The position numbers and the translations under genes were made by a program. Shown here piece after piece: positions 48,997 to 58,829 of a stretch of DNA of 64,000 bases. Source of the stretch: Malus domestica (taxonomy: Eukaryota; Streptophyta; Magnoliopsida; Rosales; Rosaceae); assembly GCF_042453785.1 (NCBI RefSeq), contig NC_091673.1, positions 12,433,501 through 12,497,500 of the forward strand. The letters run 5' to 3'. Position 1 is the stretch's first letter. Each line of letters starts with the position of its first letter. Below the pieces are notes generated by a model. That model saw only the letters and a program-made list of their open reading frames with translations, had not been told where the DNA came from and did no database searches.

Positions 48997-50157
48997 TTAC
49001 TGAGAAAGATTGGATTCCAGTGGTGGAGCAGAAGCATTGACATGCATAGCATTCATGGATCCAGCAGTAGAAGGTAAATTTGCATTCCTAAAGTGACAGA
49101 ACTTTGCACTGTGATTCCTTTTTCCACAGATTTGACACCCATCAGCCACTATAGAATCAATATTCCGAAATCGACAAGTATCAACAAGATGACCATATTT
49201 GCCACTGATTTGACAGGAAGTGCCAAAAGAAGACAGCTGCTGTTGTGGGGAATTTCCAAGAATCCCACGACCTTGAGTCGGGTAGAATGGCTTATTAGTC
49301 CCAAATTTAGAACCATACTGAAACTTTCCTTTGCCTTTGTTCTTGTTGTAAGAAGAACGATATTGAGAGGCAGCAGTTTGATTGTTGTAAAGATGCTGTT
49401 GATCAAATGTTCCCTTAAGATTTGACTGAGACCCATCATGATCCGCAACCATTGCAGTAAGAAAAGGAGTTGCAGAGACATTATCAATCATTGCTTCTTC
49501 AGCAAGTAATTGAGATCTCAGATCCTTCATTGAAATAACATGATCCCTGCCTCTAATGATTGATCTAATCGTGTTATATTCAGACGATAAGCCATTAAGA
49601 GTAAGAATAACTATATCATCATCATCAAATTTAACCCCAGCTGCAGAAAGATAATCCCGAGCCTCCTTCATTCGTTGTAAATACAGAGAAATAGAATCAT
49701 TACCCTTTTTGATATTCTGCAACACTGACTTCATTTGGAAGATACTGGTTCTTGTAACAATTGAAAATTGTTCCTTAAGTCTTGTCCAAAGATCCTGAGC
49801 ACTAGTGCTTCCTATCGCACAAGAAACAGCAGACGGTGAAAGAGTTGCAGTAATCAATTGCATTAAGGCACGATCATGCATCTTCCAAATCTTGTAGTCA
49901 TCAGATTCTGTTTGAGAAGTAGTTCCTTGAGAATCAACCTCAGACCCACTAGAGGTAGTCCTTGTAAATCGAATAGGACAGGGAGTAGAACCATCCACAA
50001 AACCCAAAATACCATGCCCTTCGAGAAGAAGCTGCATCTGAAAATGCCAAACCAAGTAGTTTGTCTCATCAAGCTTTACTGTCACAGATGATGAAACAGT
50101 GGAGATGAGAGAAGTAATCGGAGACTGGAGAATCTGTAATTGAGAAGGAGTAATCAT
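48997..50157 (-). CDS. Copia gag polyprotein part
   Basis: 386 residues starting at an ATG (MITPSQLQILQSPITSL). The gag core includes LDETNYLVWHFQMQLLLEGH and ARDYLSAAGVKFDDDDIV, followed by a basic linker. Two zinc-knuckle-like motifs lie at the end: CQISGKYGHLVDTC (second Cys replaced by Ser) and CQICGKRNHSAKFC (intact CCHC). The frame ends in TAA at 48997-48999, yet the same frame continues without interruption into the protease, so the stop looks like a point mutation of a sense codon, or a readthrough site. Confidence 0.85.
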   Translation of the reverse strand: MITPSQLQILQSPITSLISTVSSSVTVKLDETNYLVWHFQMQLLLEGHGILGFVDGSTPCPIRFTRTTSSGSEVDSQGTTSQTESDDYKIWKMHDRALMQLITATLSPSAVSCAIGSTSAQDLWTRLKEQFSIVTRTSIFQMKSVLQNIKKGNDSISLYLQRMKEARDYLSAAGVKFDDDDIVILTLNGLSSEYNTIRSIIRGRDHVISMKDLRSQLLAEEAMIDNVSATPFLTAMVADHDGSQSNLKGTFDQQHLYNNQTAASQYRSSYNKNKGKGKFQYGSKFGTNKPFYPTQGRGILGNSPQQQLSSFGTSCQISGKYGHLVDTCRFRNIDSIVADGCQICGKRNHSAKFCHFRNANLPSTAGSMNAMHVNASAPPLESNLSQ

Positions 50158-51010
50158 TGGTGCAAGAATTCAGAAAACTTGTTCGAGAACAATGATTGAG
50201 AACTTGTATCGAACACTTGGTGTGCACAGAAGACAATCGCCAAGAAGACTAATATGTAGAAGAAGATGAGCTCCAGAAATTTATACAGAGCACACAAAGA
50301 TCAGAAACATCAAAGAAATCAGAAATGATGAGCGGAAGCAGTCCAAAATTGAAGATTTTCACCTAGCGATTAGCTAATCCGGCGAAGATACCATGTAAAC
50401 CAAGCTGTAATCACAAGGAAGAATATGCAGTATTACACTTGAGAGAGAGAAGAGAAATGAGTCGAGAGAGAAGAGAAGATAGAGAGAGAAGTAAACTTTC
50501 ATATATTGTGTTTTCTGAATGATTACAATCTTACTGTTCTAAGACTATATATTCTCTATATAAAACTTTGCTGTTTAAGTCACAACATAACTAACTTCTA
50601 ACAGCCTTGCTAATCTCTTGACAAGTGTCTTATTATATCACCATTAATACTATCCTTAACATAAATTACATTAAATTAGTTGCCAAATGATTTTTTTTAA
50701 CAAACGATATTATCTACACCAAGGGGGAGGGAGTGGGTTTAGCCTCATAATAAACTAGCAATAATGTGATTCAATCAGTTGTTTATTAAATATTATTTTC
50801 TCTATTTTTAAACACGTTCAAAACATCTTAAGAGGCGTGTAATGCTAGTTATAAAAAAGGTATTTCGCACGCGGATAATAATGTGATTAAATTAGTTGTC
50901 AAATGATTGTTTTTTTTTTTTACAAACGATATTATCTACACTAAGGGGGAGGGATGGGCTTAGCCTCATAATGGGTTAGCAATAATGTGATTCAATCAAT
51001 TGTTTATTAA

Positions 51011-51672
51011 ATATTATTTTCTCTATTCTTAATGTAAATTCTATAAAAACCGATTTTATTATGTAATTCAGCTGCTTTAATTGGTTTATGTGGTTCTTCT
51101 AGCATGATTTAAGATTATTCATTTACTTCAAATATTTGACTTTTCTTTTGTCAATTTACGCATCTAAATACAGTTAAAACATGTAGTTGCCCGTAGCATG
51201 CCGTGATTCAAAAAATGTCTTCTGCACACACGTGAACGCGTGTATGAAGGCTAATGACTACTGAAACCGATGAAAAAGTAAAACACAAAATACTTAATAT
51301 TATTTATTAACTTTTTTTGGGGGGAGGAGGGGGCGTGCGTGCATGAAGGCTAGTCACTACTGAAACCGATGAAAAAGTAAAACACAATTAACATAGTGAA
51401 AAAAATACTTAATATTATTTATGAACTTTTTTTTGGGGGGGGGGGGGGAGCGGCGTGGGTGGGAGTGGGGAGGGGCGCATGGCCCCCGCTGGTCATCAAA
51501 GCCTAATATGCCACTGATGCTACAAATATTAACTTTTAGTACATGCATCATTCCATCCCCAGAGGCATCAAATGCTCTCCTTCTCATTCCCCGGCAGCAA
51601 TGATATAAATATAAGTAGTTAGATAAGCAGGACATGTCAAGGGTGTTATGATCAACTTCAGGAGCTCAACTC
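51011..51672. other. 3' flank of the polygalacturonase gene
   Basis: Contains a duplicated 27-base-type segment (ACTGAAACCGATGAAAAAGT at 51260 and 51359) and a G-run of about 14 at 51436-51449. No gene. Confidence 0.45.
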
Positions 51673-54573
51673 TCAATGGCAGGCTGGTGGGTTTTGTATG
51701 CCACCAAAACCAGCTTTTACATTTTTACATACGGAGGTGAGAGCTGCAGCATTTGGACCAGTATACTTCAAATCAATGTCGTGAAGCTGGATGTTTTGGC
51801 AAGGAACCTGGCTGCTGCAAATGAAATCTACTGCCACATTTGACGGTGTTGTCCCTTTGATGTTTATGTAATGAACATTGCTGATCTGCACACGCGATGG
51901 CTGCACAGTGTTGAAGAAAGTCGGTAAAAGAAGGTTAAGATTAGAAGTCAAGAGTTCGATCTCATTTATCGACTTATTAAAAAAAAAAAGAGAGTGATTA
52001 CTTAGGGTTATAGGATAATTAGGTTAACAAACCTGGTTCTTGTCGCATCCCCCAGCGCAGTACTCTTGGTCAATAATGATAGGGTTCCTAACATTCTGCA
52101 TGATGAGGTCCTTGAAAACCATGCCTGATGCCAGACTAGGACCCGATCCTGGCCATGACTTGATTCTAATCCCATTGTCTGTGTTCAAAAATGTTGTCTT
52201 CTTCACGGTGATCCCTTTCACGTCATTTTCGTGCTCATACTTGCCAAGGCTACCGACACTGTCATCAATAAAATGGGGACACAAATTAGTCCATGAACAT
52301 TTAGGAGGATAGGTGGTATTTATATAAGACATAGTAGCGGAACAATCTATTATATGTTAGCAGATTGTCAATCTAGACCTTGATTATATAACTGTCCTTC
52401 AAATGCATCTATAGTCCAAATTTTATAGTCCAACAACATTACATGTCAAGAATAATGTATAGCATAAGAGTTCAAATACTAAAAACTCGATTATATATCT
52501 ACCTAATGCCATGTCCGGGGCCACAGATTACGTTGTTGATGGCAATGTTGGTGGATCCCTGAATCATGCCGATGCAATCATCACCAGTGGCAATGTGAGT
52601 TCTGGCAACCTTGACATTGTTGGAGTTGCTAATGTGGATGCCGTCAGTGTTGAGGCTTGTTCCAGGGGCAGAGATATTCACTCTGCGAACCCTAACATTC
52701 TGGCTGTCAGTGATGAAAAGGTGAACTCCTTTGCTGTTGAGGGAACTAATGCCTCGAATGACCCCGTTAGAGACGCTATTGAATTTGATGCTCTGCATTA
52801 ATTAATCCAATAATTAAAGCCAGTTTTCTTTCTTATGAATTATTAGGTTCACATCCTTCTTTTTGCTACTCTATTGATTAAAATTCTATTCATTTTCAAT
52901 TTTTGATCAAGATCCTTAGGTATTAATAACATCATTAATTATTTGAATAATAAAATATTTTATTTTTAAATATATTCCTTTAGTGTTAAAAATGTTAAAA
53001 TTAGTGTATTTATATTTATGACTAAATTTTTTATCATATATTTTTATTTTTAGTTTGTACCTATTTTTAATTTGTACCAATTTTCTTTTCATTTTGTAAT
53101 TTGTACCCATATATTGGTTTCTTTTTGTGCCCATATTTTTTAAAGTTTTATTTGTGTTTGTACCCATGTGTACACCGTCACTTGACATTGTATATTTAAT
53201 CAATGATAGAAAAATTACATATGGTATATTTATGTTTTATGCCTAAACTTTGTATCATATATTTATATTTTTAGTTTGTACCCACTTTTAATTTGCAACA
53301 TTTTTTTTTAAATTTGTAGTATTTTCTTTTTAGTTTTATTTTGTACCCATGTATTAATTTCTTTTAGCACCCATATTTTTTTAAAATTCATTTGTACTCA
53401 TAATTTTTTAATCTTTTATCTGTACCCTAATTTATTTATAATGTACCCATTCTTCTTTATTAATGTACCACTTTGTTATATGTGAAATATACCAATTTTT
53501 TTTGTAAAATGTCCCATTTTTTTAACACTACGGATACATTCTGTTGCCATTTATTATTTCTTATTTTTACATAGTTTTTATCCGTTTTATTCAATCAAAA
53601 TGTTTGATTTTTTTTATTGTAACCATTTCTTATAATGAGAGATTTTAAATTTATAGGATTATAAATCTCATAAAATATTAAACAATTAATGTCAAAACTA
53701 TAAAAATATAAATATTAATTGTAATATAATGAGGTGTACAAAGTCAAGGGACTTTGATCAAACTTTGAATACCATTAAGGTTTTAGTCAAAAAATGTTAA
53801 TGATTAGGGACCGCATCCAAAGTATTCATATATATATATATATATAGAGGAGGCTCTAGTTAACTAGTTGGTAATGAGTATAGAACTTACAGATGGGAGT
53901 GGACTGCAACCGTCGCTCGAACTGCCGCAGTCACCAGCGACTTTCCAGGCACTTGATCCTTGTCCGTCAAAGACGCCATTGCCGGTAATGACCAAGCCCT
54001 CTACTTTCTCAAACAAGAACCAGTATGGCTCTTCATATAAGGACAGATCATTCAGGCCTTTTATGGTCCCTAAAACTTGAACAACTATGGGTTTAGCACA
54101 GGTGCATGGCCCTTGAAATACCGCTGGCCCACTCTTGTATGTCCCTGGTGGGATCAGAACCCTTGATCTCCGGTCAGTGTTATTCTTACATGCTGCAATC
54201 CATGTTTTTATGAAATTCTGCCATTAATAGCAAAAGAAAAAAAAAATCAATTTAGTCAGACGACCCAAAATGAATTAGTTTTGTCAGTTTTGCACCGTCG
54301 TTTTCAGAATGTGATGAATACGTATCATACATTTATACAACATAAAATAATGTTAGGGTAACATAGTATTACCATACTTGCATCGTGGTTCCCATCAGGC
54401 TTGGCGCCGAAATCCACCACGTTAAAGATTTTCTCATCAGGATCAGCTGTGTCATGGACACCCAAATTACTACCACGGAAAACATCGAACACAGCCGGAG
54501 GAATGGCAACCGAGGCAGCGGCTCGAGAGGCCAATGCAGCTAAGCACAAGATAAGAATGACGTGGCAATACAT
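51673..54573 (-). CDS. Polygalacturonase (glycoside hydrolase family 28)
   Basis: Hydrolyses alpha-1,4-galacturonan in pectin; secreted to the cell wall. Five exons, 54373-54573, 53891-54217, 52503-52792, 52033-52258 and 51673-51900, join in frame with GT-AG introns to 424 codons. The N-terminus (YCHVILILCLAALASRAAA) is a signal peptide, then IFNVVDFGAKPDGNHDAS. All four GH28 motifs are present: NTDG (~224-227), GDDC (~246-249), GHG in CGPGHGIS (~266-273), and RIK (~304-306). The usual cysteine-rich C-terminus ends IQNPPACH. The first ATG used here is internal: six codons upstream (M-A-I-A-G-G) have been separated by the TRIM 54590-55191. Whether the gene is still transcribed and translated from Met at 54573 is open. 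Specific type (exo or endo) not decided. Confidence 0.92.
52960..53520. repeat. GTACCCA-rich repeats in polygalacturonase intron 2
   Basis: Within the 1,098-base intron (52793-53890), TTTGTACCCA-like motifs recur many times. Two related segments (about 53000-53150 and 53220-53370) share ATCATATATTT and TTTTTAGTTTGTACC. Probably a degenerate AT-rich transposon. Confidence 0.6.
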
Positions 54574-54584
54574 TCCTCCAGCAA

Positions 54585-55196
54585 TGGCCTGTTGGAATTG
54601 TTGGATCGCCGGGCCCGTCCCACTCTAACAACACCGATACTGTCCCCACTTAACCACCTGCACAATCCTCAGGTGTGGGGTTTTATCACAAAAGGCCTCG
54701 GTATTAGTTAGAGTGGGATAATACTATTTAAACTTCTTTAGTTTTCTTCACCCCACCGATGTGGGACAGTTTAACACTCCCCCTCACGTGTAACCTCATT
54801 TAGTGGTTCACACGTGGAGATCCACATCAGTAATTGAAACTCAGAGGTCGGCTCACGTTGGGCCCACTTGTTTTCAATTGGAACTCAGCGGTCGTTTCTA
54901 TATTAAGAGTTTAGACTTGTTTCCTTCCGGGTGGTGACAAGCTCATTGGCTTGCACACAAGCTCGTTGGCTTGCACGGGCCCGCAACCGTGGGCTCTGAT
55001 ACCATGTTGGAATTGTTGGATCGCCGGGCCCGTCCCACTCTAACAACACCGATACTGTCCCCACTTAACCACCTGCACAATCCTCAGGTGTGGGGTTTTA
55101 TCACAAAAGGCCTCGGTATTAGTTAGAGTGGGGTAATACTATTTAAACTTCTTTAGTTTTCTTCACCCCACCGATGTGGGACAGTTTAACATGGCC
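54585..55196 (-). mobile_element. TRIM element inserted at the polygalacturonase start codon
   Basis: TSD TGGCC at 54585-54589 and 55192-55196; element 54590-55191. Both LTRs are 187 bases (54590-54776, 55005-55191) and differ by one base (GTGGGATAATAC against GTGGGGTAATAC). On the minus strand the LTR starts TGTTAAACTGTCCCACATCG. The internal domain has a Met-tRNA primer site TGGTATCAGAGCCC and the purine tract GTGAGGGGGAG before the 3' LTR. Same family as 38284-43602. Recent by LTR identity. Confidence 0.95.
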
Positions 55197-56050
55197 ATGG
55201 CCTCCTTTTCAACTCTACAAAGCTAGCTAGCTAAAAAATTATGTAAAGAAATTTTGTCTACTATTTTTCCCGATTACATAACAAGTCTCCGGGGAGACTT
55301 GACGATTAAAGTTAGGGATGGATAAATTCTCTTTGAATGCCTGTATTTATACTAACTAAAAGAATTTGTTAAGTACCCTCCGCTGCTATCTGTGCGGGGA
55401 GGCTCGAACTCTACGGTGAAGGTTAGATTAATTAGTTTTTTTTATTTTTTTTATTTTTTTTTTTTAAATAATTGGTTTGCCTAAAAATGGTGATATGCTT
55501 TGTGCGTGCATGACTAATTCCCTAAGTTTAAGGTACATGTTAAAATATTGTGGTCCTTCACTTCCACCATTGTAGGGCGCTAGTTCTTCTCCATGCATTC
55601 ATCTGCTTTTGCATGGCCACCAAATTATTACCAGACTCCCACCAACAAGACAAAATTAATTTAAAAAAACAGATTGTGTTTTTCCTTTTAGTAGGATTTT
55701 TTTTGCAAATACTAGGAAGACTAAATTTATATATAAAGTTTGCAAATTAAATGATGTGTCACAAATTAGAATAAGCACGTTTATCAATGCTTATGTAATA
55801 AATCAATAATTAACTTTCATATCCTTTAATTTTCAAAATTTTGTCTCTCTAGCATTACTTTTTTTTTCTTTCCTTATGTTGCTCAATTCATAAACTAATA
55901 AATAACTAATAAACCGTGCCTTGGTTTTAACTAATCATCAGTTATCAGTCGGTTACTATAAGTGATCTATGAACAAGAGACTCCTAAATGTTGAAGGGAA
56001 AAAAAAGTTGTAACTTGAGGTGGATTTTAAGATGGGTGTTTACTATTTGC
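55197..56050. other. Polygalacturonase 5' flank and intergenic
   Basis: Next to the TRIM is the displaced original start context (minus strand AAAAGGAGGCCATGGCC). The rest is AT-rich and without a gene. Confidence 0.5.
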
Positions 56051-56272
56051 CAACAGGATCCTCTCCATATCCCTTTGGTGAGGATTCTGAGGATCCATGA
56101 ATCATGTTTGTTCATCGTACATCATGCGATCAGTTTTTGTCAGGTATTGTTTGTGTTTAATTTTAAATAAAAATATTTAAAATAATTTCTGATCGCACGA
56201 TGTACGATGAAAGGATACGATTCACAGATTCCCAGATCCCCACAAAAAGAATCTGGCAAGGATCCGGATTCT
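56051..56272. mobile_element. MITE-like inverted repeat
   Basis: Arms contain GGATCCTCTCC / GGCAAGGATCCGG at the ends and, further inside, TTCATCGTACATCATGCGAT against ATCGCACGATGTACGATGAA. About 220 bases. TSD unresolved. Confidence 0.6.
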
Positions 56273-56618
56273 AGTATTTGGTCCATGAAATGAAAAAGGC
56301 ACTGTTTTTGTTTATGTCCCATCTTTTTCTGTTTTTTGTTTTTCTTGCTCAAAAGATTTATTTCCTTCTTAATTAGGTGTAACTTTTTTTTTAAATTTTT
56401 TATAAATAATTTTTTTTTTTTGTACAATCGATGTTCTGAAAAATAAAAAACATTTATTTAGGGTAAAAAGTTATATATATTATTCCCCGTCCTTTTTTAG
56501 TCAGGATACATTATTCCCCGTTCTTGTTTCCTTTTTTGACCGGTTAACGTACTAGTGATTCCCAAAAATTGAATGATTTAGTTAGAAAGTTCTTTTGGAG
56601 AATCCGATACCCTCATTT
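56273..56618. other. Intergenic AT-rich stretch
   Basis: A/T runs only; a duplicated TTATTCCCCGT motif at about 56480 and 56511. Confidence 0.4.
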
Positions 56619-56781
56619 AGTATTAAAATCTAGTGATATTCCTCTTTACTTATAAGCGAGAGATCTTAGGTTCGATTCTCACCAAAAGTGAATTTGAACC
56701 ACATTGTTGCTAGCCGATTGTGAGGCTAAGCCAACCCCCTCCCTTTTAGTGTAGATAATATCGTTTGTTCAAAAAAAAAAA
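56619..56781 (+). mobile_element. tRNA-derived SINE, second family, copy
   Basis: Matches 30645-30814: CTAGTGATATT in the head, B-box GGTTCGATTCTCACC, then GTGAGGCTAAGCC and TTTTAGTGTAGATAATATCG before an A tail. Confidence 0.75.
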
Positions 56782-56796
56782 GTATACTAGATTCGT

Positions 56797-56940
56797 CGTC
56801 CAGTAATACGGTCTAATGATATTTTTTTTTATTTATAAGTGAGAAGTCTTATGCTTTCGATCTCGAAAATAGTGAATTCGCAACCAATTTATTCTTCAAC
56901 GTTTTAGTGTAAATATATAGTCGTATTAAAAAAAGGGTGA
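56797..56940 (+). mobile_element. Degenerate SINE copy
   Basis: Begins AGTAATACGGTCTAATGATA and carries a damaged B-box (CTTTCGATCTCG) and AGTGTAAATATATAG. Lies directly behind the previous copy in the same orientation. Confidence 0.5.
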
Positions 56941-57080
56941 TTTTGTATAAAATTAATAAAAAGTTACAATATTAACAATACATAATTCCAAATAGATCAA
57001 TCATGTATTGTGATACTTAAAAGCATTTAAAATAAACAAAAATTACAAAATATGCCACTACAGCTGACGCCTCCTTTGTC

Positions 57081-57102
57081 ATATATATATATATATATAT
57101 AT
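57081..57102. repeat. (AT)n microsatellite
   Basis: About 11 AT units followed by a T-run, just upstream of the annexin exon. Confidence 0.8.
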
Positions 57103-57129
57103 TTTTTTTTTTTATGTAAATAGATACAG

Positions 57130-57268
57130 GGTTGGGAACAGATGAGGAGGTTGTGATATGGATATTAGGACACATGAATGCACGCCAAAGGAGAAAAATC
57201 AAAGACACTTACCAACAACTTTACAATAAATTCCTCCTTGATGATCTCCGGTCTGAACTTCTGGAGAT
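57130..57268 (+). pseudogene. Annexin exon fragment
   Basis: Following an acceptor-like TACAG, the frame reads (G)LGTDEEVVIWILGHMNARQRR, then KIKDTYQQLYNKFLLDDLRS and ELL. This is annexin repeat 1 with the type-II calcium loop GxGTDE and the RxxIxxxYxxxY signature. Similarity stops at about 57268; other annexin exons (N-terminus, repeats 2-4) are not found nearby on either side. A gene fragment, captured or left by deletion. Confidence 0.75.
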
Positions 57269-57376
57269 GGAACTATGTAACAACCCAACAAGCCCAAATC
57301 ATGATAACCACAACAAGTGGCAACCATATAAAACTTACCGTGATAACCAAGAAAAGAAAAAGTGAGGATTTAATTA

Positions 57377-57534
57377 AAAGGAAACTAACGAAAAGTTCTA
57401 AAAAACTTTAGTTTGAATGAAAAATAACAAATAAATGTATAAGTGAATAGTACCAGGAAAGGTAAAAATATGGTTTTTCGTTAAAAATGAATAATAACGG
57501 AAATGTTTCGTTAAAATTTCATTTAATTAAAGGA
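57377..57534 (-). mobile_element. MITE-like repeat, family A copy 3
   Basis: Reverse complement shows the family A order: AACGAAAAACCATATTTTTA, GGTACTATTCACTTATAC, and GTTAGTTTCCTTTT at the end. Confidence 0.6.
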
Positions 57535-58405
57535 AAACATACGCATGGTCTCTAATGATCTAGCTGCATAGATCTCTTTACATTTATCGTTTGTACATTT
57601 GTACGAATTTAGATTAATCTTGACCCTTGGATTAATTTGATGTAATTTAATCCTTCCACGTTAGATTTAAATTGAAATCCTCTTCGCACCATAAAGGTCA
57701 CTCCACATAGGTGCAAAACGTGTAAGCACGGAGACTAAATGCAAAGTCTCAAGATTCCGACTGTACACAATAGCCTAATAAGTCACATTAGGATTTAGTG
57801 AGCCTCTTTTAGTGAAAAACAATCCTCAAAATATAAGAAAAACAATTTGGTTATTTGGACATATAAAACTGGCTTACTTGCTGACATATTCTCTAGTCGA
57901 GTTAGGCCATAGCATGGCAATTAAAACCCACTTATAAAGTATGCCAATAGTTGTATCAATTTTATCCTCTAAATAGCATTACTCTAAATAAAAGGGGCCC
58001 CTTGTAATTTTGGTTTTAGGTCTCATTCTGCATTAGGCCAACGCTAGTTTGGAATTACACAATTTGACAAGTCAAATACAAAAAGGGGGCGAGAGAGAAA
58101 CGTAGAGTAAATAACACAACTATTTTATATGCAAGTAATATTACAAGCTGATGAGCAGGATGATCAGATTCTAAGGGACAAATCGGTGGTACATAAATCA
58201 CCGGCGGCTTTCGCAGGGTCAATCCTTGTTTGATATCCCCCGAAGTCCTGCCCATTGGAAATTAAAATAGACAAAAAAAAGGAAGACATACGTTATACAT
58301 ATGTTCCGTGCATGAAGTCCTGCCCACTGGACTTCCAATATATATATATAAGATTACTTGGAGAGCTTGGTAGGTGCCTTGCCTTGTGTACCAAGATAAG
58401 TGAAA
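57535..58405. other. Intergenic; possible second exon of the small unknown gene
   Basis: On the minus strand an acceptor-like tract (polypyrimidine then GGGCAG) ends at 58245. It is followed by an open stretch reading DFGGYQTRIDPAKAAGDLCT in one frame, whose AKAAGDL resembles the STxxAAxLY motifs of the 58406-58829 gene. This is suggestive only. The segment 57770-57840 resembles 60184-60250. Confidence 0.35.
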
Positions 58406-58829
58406 CTAATTAGGCCTACCATGTTTCTTTGTACTAAATTCAGTGATCACTACTCCGCCGTAGAGGTTGGCCGCCTCGGTGCTAGTGAGAACAGCAGTGC
58501 CCCTTTTCATATGAACAGTATTAACAGGCCTTTGCATCATATTCTGGCTCTGCTGATCATGATGATGAGCTTCGTTGTAATTGGCCGTCCTGTGGATGTT
58601 CGTTTGTGGATAAAAATGTTGTCCTTGATGAGGAGGTCTTGTAGTAGTGGTGATCACCTTCTGCGGCAAGCTACCATAGTAAAGGTCAGCTGCTACGTTC
58701 GTGCTACTATTGTAAAGAACGCCGTGGCAGTCCTCGATGATGGTATGGCGTTCGGATGCAATTGGGGTAGCTACCTTACGGTGAAAAAACACTCTCCTCT
58801 CTCACAGCAAAGCGTTCAGAAACAGCCAT
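58406..58829 (-). pseudogene. Small unknown gene with one-base T-run frame break
   Basis: A TATA box (TATATAA, minus, 58916-58922) is 87 bases upstream of an ATG at 58829 that opens MAVSERFAVREESVF and hits a stop soon after. One base out of frame, the reading continues KVATPIASERHTIIEDCHG to a stop at 58406, with two related motifs (SSTNVAADLYYG, TSTEAANLYGG) and the end EFSTKKHG. The break is at a run of six T (about 58784-58789); one T fewer would keep the frame open for about 140 codons. A GTAGGC at the end could be a splice donor. The family is not recognised. An indel sequencing error is as likely as a true mutation. Confidence 0.5.

Larger units (their letters stand above)
45446..50666 (-). 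mobile_element. Ty1/copia retrotransposon, structurally complete, recent
   Basis: TSD TAAAT at 45446-45450 and 50662-50666. LTRs 45451-45718 and 50394-50661 are both 268 bases, start TGTAAACC and end CTTAACA on the plus strand, and differ at one position (A against C). On the minus strand a Met-tRNA binding site TGGTATCTTCG follows the 5' LTR and the purine tract GAGGGGGGA precedes the 3' LTR. Very similar LTRs mean recent insertion. The coding region carries a stop and a frame break, so it probably needs helper proteins. Confidence 0.95.
44890..51010. repeat. SINE-derived tandem array, ~200-230-bp units, split by a copia element
   Basis: The block AAAACATCTTAAGAGGC recurs at about 44950, 45148, 45378 and 50820, and the block ACGATATTATCTA at about 45061, 45264, 50705 and 50928. 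Each unit contains the reverse-oriented tail of the SINE seen at 30645-30814 (CTAGCAATAATGTGATTCAA). The copia element 45451-50661 sits in the third unit. Confidence 0.75.

Noticed and set aside
51428..51450. G-quadruplex at the G-run
   Set aside because: A single uninterrupted G-run of about 14; without separated G-tracts the claim is weak, and run length is uncertain.
52511..52801. Plus-strand 96-codon frame
   Set aside because: Antisense of polygalacturonase exon 3, which carries the GH28 motifs on the minus strand.
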